Source: an uncultured Bacteroidales bacterium (GTDB lineage: Bacteria; Bacteroidota; Bacteroidia; Bacteroidales; UBA932). Taken from it: a DNA stretch of 64,000 nt. Under the pieces are notes generated by a model. That model saw only the letters and a list, made by a program, of their open reading frames with translations, was not told where the DNA came from and searched no databases. Location: contig CAJONC010000004.1 in assembly GCA_905235675.1 (NCBI GenBank), positions 1-64,000 of the forward strand, written 5' to 3'. Positions 62,093 through 64,000 of the stretch are shown piece by piece. The translations under genes and the position numbers were made by a program. How positions within the stretch are numbered: the first letter of the stretch is position 1; each line of letters opens with the position of its first letter.

Positions 62093-64000
62093 ATGAGAAT
62101 AATATTTCGTATCAGTGCTGTTCTCGCCATTGTTGCATCCTGCAGCAGTCCACACTTCGACAGCAAGGAATATTCAAAGCTCAAGGACGACTTCACCAAT
62201 CCTCCGCAAAGCGCCAAACCCATGGTATGGTGGCACTGGATGAACGGAAACATCACTCCGGAAGGGCTTCGCAGCGACATACTCTGGATGAACAGGGCGG
62301 GCATAGGAGGCTTTCACGTCTTTGACGCGGCACTGAGCACCCCGCAGATGGTCGAGAAGCGCCTGGCCTATATGACGCCGGAATGGAAAGACGCTTTTGC
62401 GGGCGCCATCTCCCTGGCAGACTCCCTAGGAATGGAAGTCGCAATCGCAAGTTCCGCCGGATGGAGCTCCACCGGGGGGGCCTGGGTAGAGCCTGCCGAC
62501 GCAATGAAGAAACTCACCTGGAGCACAATGCCACTTGATGGCGGATCAGTTTTCGAAGGCAAGCTTCCAAAACCATATACTGTCAGCAGCAGGTTCCAGA
62601 ACGTACCCCTCCCCTATGAATACAACCATCATCAGGACGGCCCCATCCCCGAATGGTACTATGAAGACATTGCGGTTTACGCCGTCAGGCTGCCTTCATC
62701 CTACCGCACCCTTGAAGAACTTGGCGCAAAGGTCAGTTCCAGCGGAGGGCATTTCAACGTCGGCACCCTGACCGACGGGGACCTCGACAATGCGGGTCTC
62801 CTCCCTCCGGGCCCGGGCGGCTTCGGATGGATTCAATATGAATTTCCCGGGCCACGGAGCTTCAGGGCAGTGACAATCGTCAACCAGACAGCCCGCAGCG
62901 GCGGGCACGGTGTGCCTGCCACCTGCAAGGACACCCTGCTTGTCAGCGACGACGGTATCAAATGGAAGGTCCTGTGCGGCATCACGCAGGGGGCGGCACA
63001 GGAACAAACCGAGTATATACCGGAAACATCTGCAAAATTCTGGAGGCTCAAGATTCCCAATCCGGAGGCAAGTTATCATTATGGGATACTGAGGCTTCCG
63101 GCCGCTCCTGCAACCGAAATAGGCGAGTTCAATCTACTGAGCCATCTGCCCGTCAACCATTTCGAGGAGAAAGCAGGCTTCGCGGCCACCTGCGACCTTG
63201 CGCTCTACCCTACCTCAGCTGACGCGGAGGCATCCGAAGTGATTGACATCACTGACAAATGCAAGGACGGCTCACTGCACTGGGATGTTCCCGAAGGCCG
63301 CTGGATGGTCTACCGTTTCGGCACATCCCTTACCGGCAAGAAAAACCATCCGGCATCCGCTGAAGCAACGGGCCTGGAGGTGGACAAACTTGACAAGGAG
63401 GCCTTCTCGCGCTATCTTCATACCTATCTTGACATGTACAAAGATGCCGCCGGCGGACTGCTGGGGAAACACGGTATACAGTATCTGCTGATTGACAGTT
63501 ACGAGTCCGGCGCACAGAACTGGACAGCCTGCCTCCCAGGGGAATTCAAGGCCAGGAGAGGCTATGACATGATGCCCTGGCTTCCGGCTGTCGCCGGAAT
63601 AATAGTGGAGAGTCCGGAGGCCACCGAACGCTTCCTCTGGGATTATCGGCGGACAATAGGTGAACTCTTCGCCGAGAACTACGACAACGCTTCCGAAATC
63701 TGCCGACGCGATTATGGTATGGATGGAGTTTTCATCGAATCCCACGAACACGGCAGAAACTGCCTCGCGGACGGTATTTCCATCAAGAAAACCGCATCCT
63801 ACCCAATGTCCGCAATGTGGATACAAAGCACTTTCGGAGGCAGCACCACGCGACGCAGCGAAGGTCTCGCGGACATTGCCGAATCCGCTTCGACAGCACA
63901 CATCTACGGGCAGAACCTCGTGGCAGCCGAGTCCCTCACAGCTTCAGGAGTCAATCGTCAGGCATATACCTACTGCCCTGAAAATCTGAAGCCTACTGCA
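62093..64000 (+). CDS. Alpha-L-rhamnosidase, family GH106, lipoprotein (3' truncated by window edge)
   Basis: Open for 636 codons to the right edge. The signal ends IVASC, a lipobox. PMVWWHWMNGNITPEGLRSDI (near 43) and GMEVAIASSAGWSSTGG are GH106 hallmarks. YLLIDSYESGAQNW (near 463) and FIESHEHG (near 545) hold likely catalytic acids, and the window ends in the family phrase YCPENLKPTA. Full members have about 900-1100 residues, so about a third is missing. Paired with GH78 it indicates a rhamnose-rich substrate such as pectic rhamnogalacturonan. Confidence 0.94.
   Translation, partial: MRIIFRISAVLAIVASCSSPHFDSKEYSKLKDDFTNPPQSAKPMVWWHWMNGNITPEGLRSDILWMNRAGIGGFHVFDAALSTPQMVEKRLAYMTPEWKDAFAGAISLADSLGMEVAIASSAGWSSTGGAWVEPADAMKKLTWSTMPLDGGSVFEGKLPKPYTVSSRFQNVPLPYEYNHHQDGPIPEWYYEDIAVYAVRLPSSYRTLEELGAKVSSSGGHFNVGTLTDGDLDNAGLLPPGPGGFGWIQYEFPGPRSFRAVTIVNQTARSGGHGVPATCKDTLLVSDDGIKWKVLCGITQGAAQEQTEYIPETSAKFWRLKIPNPEASYHYGILRLPAAPATEIGEFNLLSHLPVNHFEEKAGFAATCDLALYPTSADAEASEVIDITDKCKDGSLHWDVPEGRWMVYRFGTSLTGKKNHPASAEATGLEVDKLDKEAFSRYLHTYLDMYKDAAGGLLGKHGIQYLLIDSYESGAQNWTACLPGEFKARRGYDMMPWLPAVAGIIVESPEATERFLWDYRRTIGELFAENYDNASEICRRDYGMDGVFIESHEHGRNCLADGISIKKTASYPMSAMWIQSTFGGSTTRRSEGLADIAESASTAHIYGQNLVAAESLTASGVNRQAYTYCPENLKPTA

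Overview
The window comes from a Bacteroidota chromosome, most likely order Bacteroidales. Support is of four kinds: Bacteroidetes promoters (-33 TTTG and -7 TAnnTTTG) in front of many genes with almost no Shine-Dalgarno sequences; a tmRNA whose tag ends NYALAA; a 286-residue primary sigma factor of the short Bacteroidetes type; and BACON domains, SpvB/RHS proteins and GH families (31, 29, 127, 78, 106) typical of gut glycan degraders. I cannot name the genus. Two simple one-base frameshifts, one in the essential gene rpsA, suggest residual assembly errors.

Layout. 1-727 is the end of an IS66 element (tnpB partial, tnpA). 878-8639 is a polymorphic-toxin locus: a 2402-residue secreted BACON-SpvB-RHS protein with a zincin-like HEFGH C-terminal domain, followed by an overlapping lipoprotein gene that is the best immunity candidate. 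9187-12726 holds accessory genes: an HTH/coiled-coil protein, a nitroreductase, an orphan AbiEi-like repressor with twin operators, and a DUF5009-like acyltransferase. 12773-13166 is tmRNA. 13231-17860 is a GH31-glpK-glpF operon that looks like glyceryl-glycoside use. 17842-33521 is mostly core: glycosyltransferases, two tRNAs, tex, clcA, argS, rpoD, htrA, dnaN, an exonuclease and nhaA. 33518-45561 carries mnmA, a Y-family polymerase with a tiny overlapping partner gene, GH29, rfbD/rfbC, superoxide dismutase, GH127 and uvrB. 45562-47278 is a scarred region with an AAA ATPase between two copies of a 25-bp repeat and a relic of a sugar transporter. 47279-56673 is core again: relA, an inositol-phosphatase-like gene, a WYL regulator, mltG, a glucosaminidase, rnz, rpsA, pnuC. 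56722-58367 is an AbiE toxin-antitoxin system with a palindromic operator and a frameshifted toxin. 58376-64000 starts a rhamnoglycan locus (MBL hydrolase, GH78, divergent GH106) that runs off the right edge.

How the genes work together. The two AbiEi-type repressors have operator-like palindromes that share the half-site GACAAA. Several genes have their -7 box only 4-8 nt before the start codon, which predicts leaderless or nearly leaderless mRNAs. The most novel candidate is the RHS metallopeptidase toxin with its lipoprotein partner, both in AT-rich DNA next to an insertion sequence.
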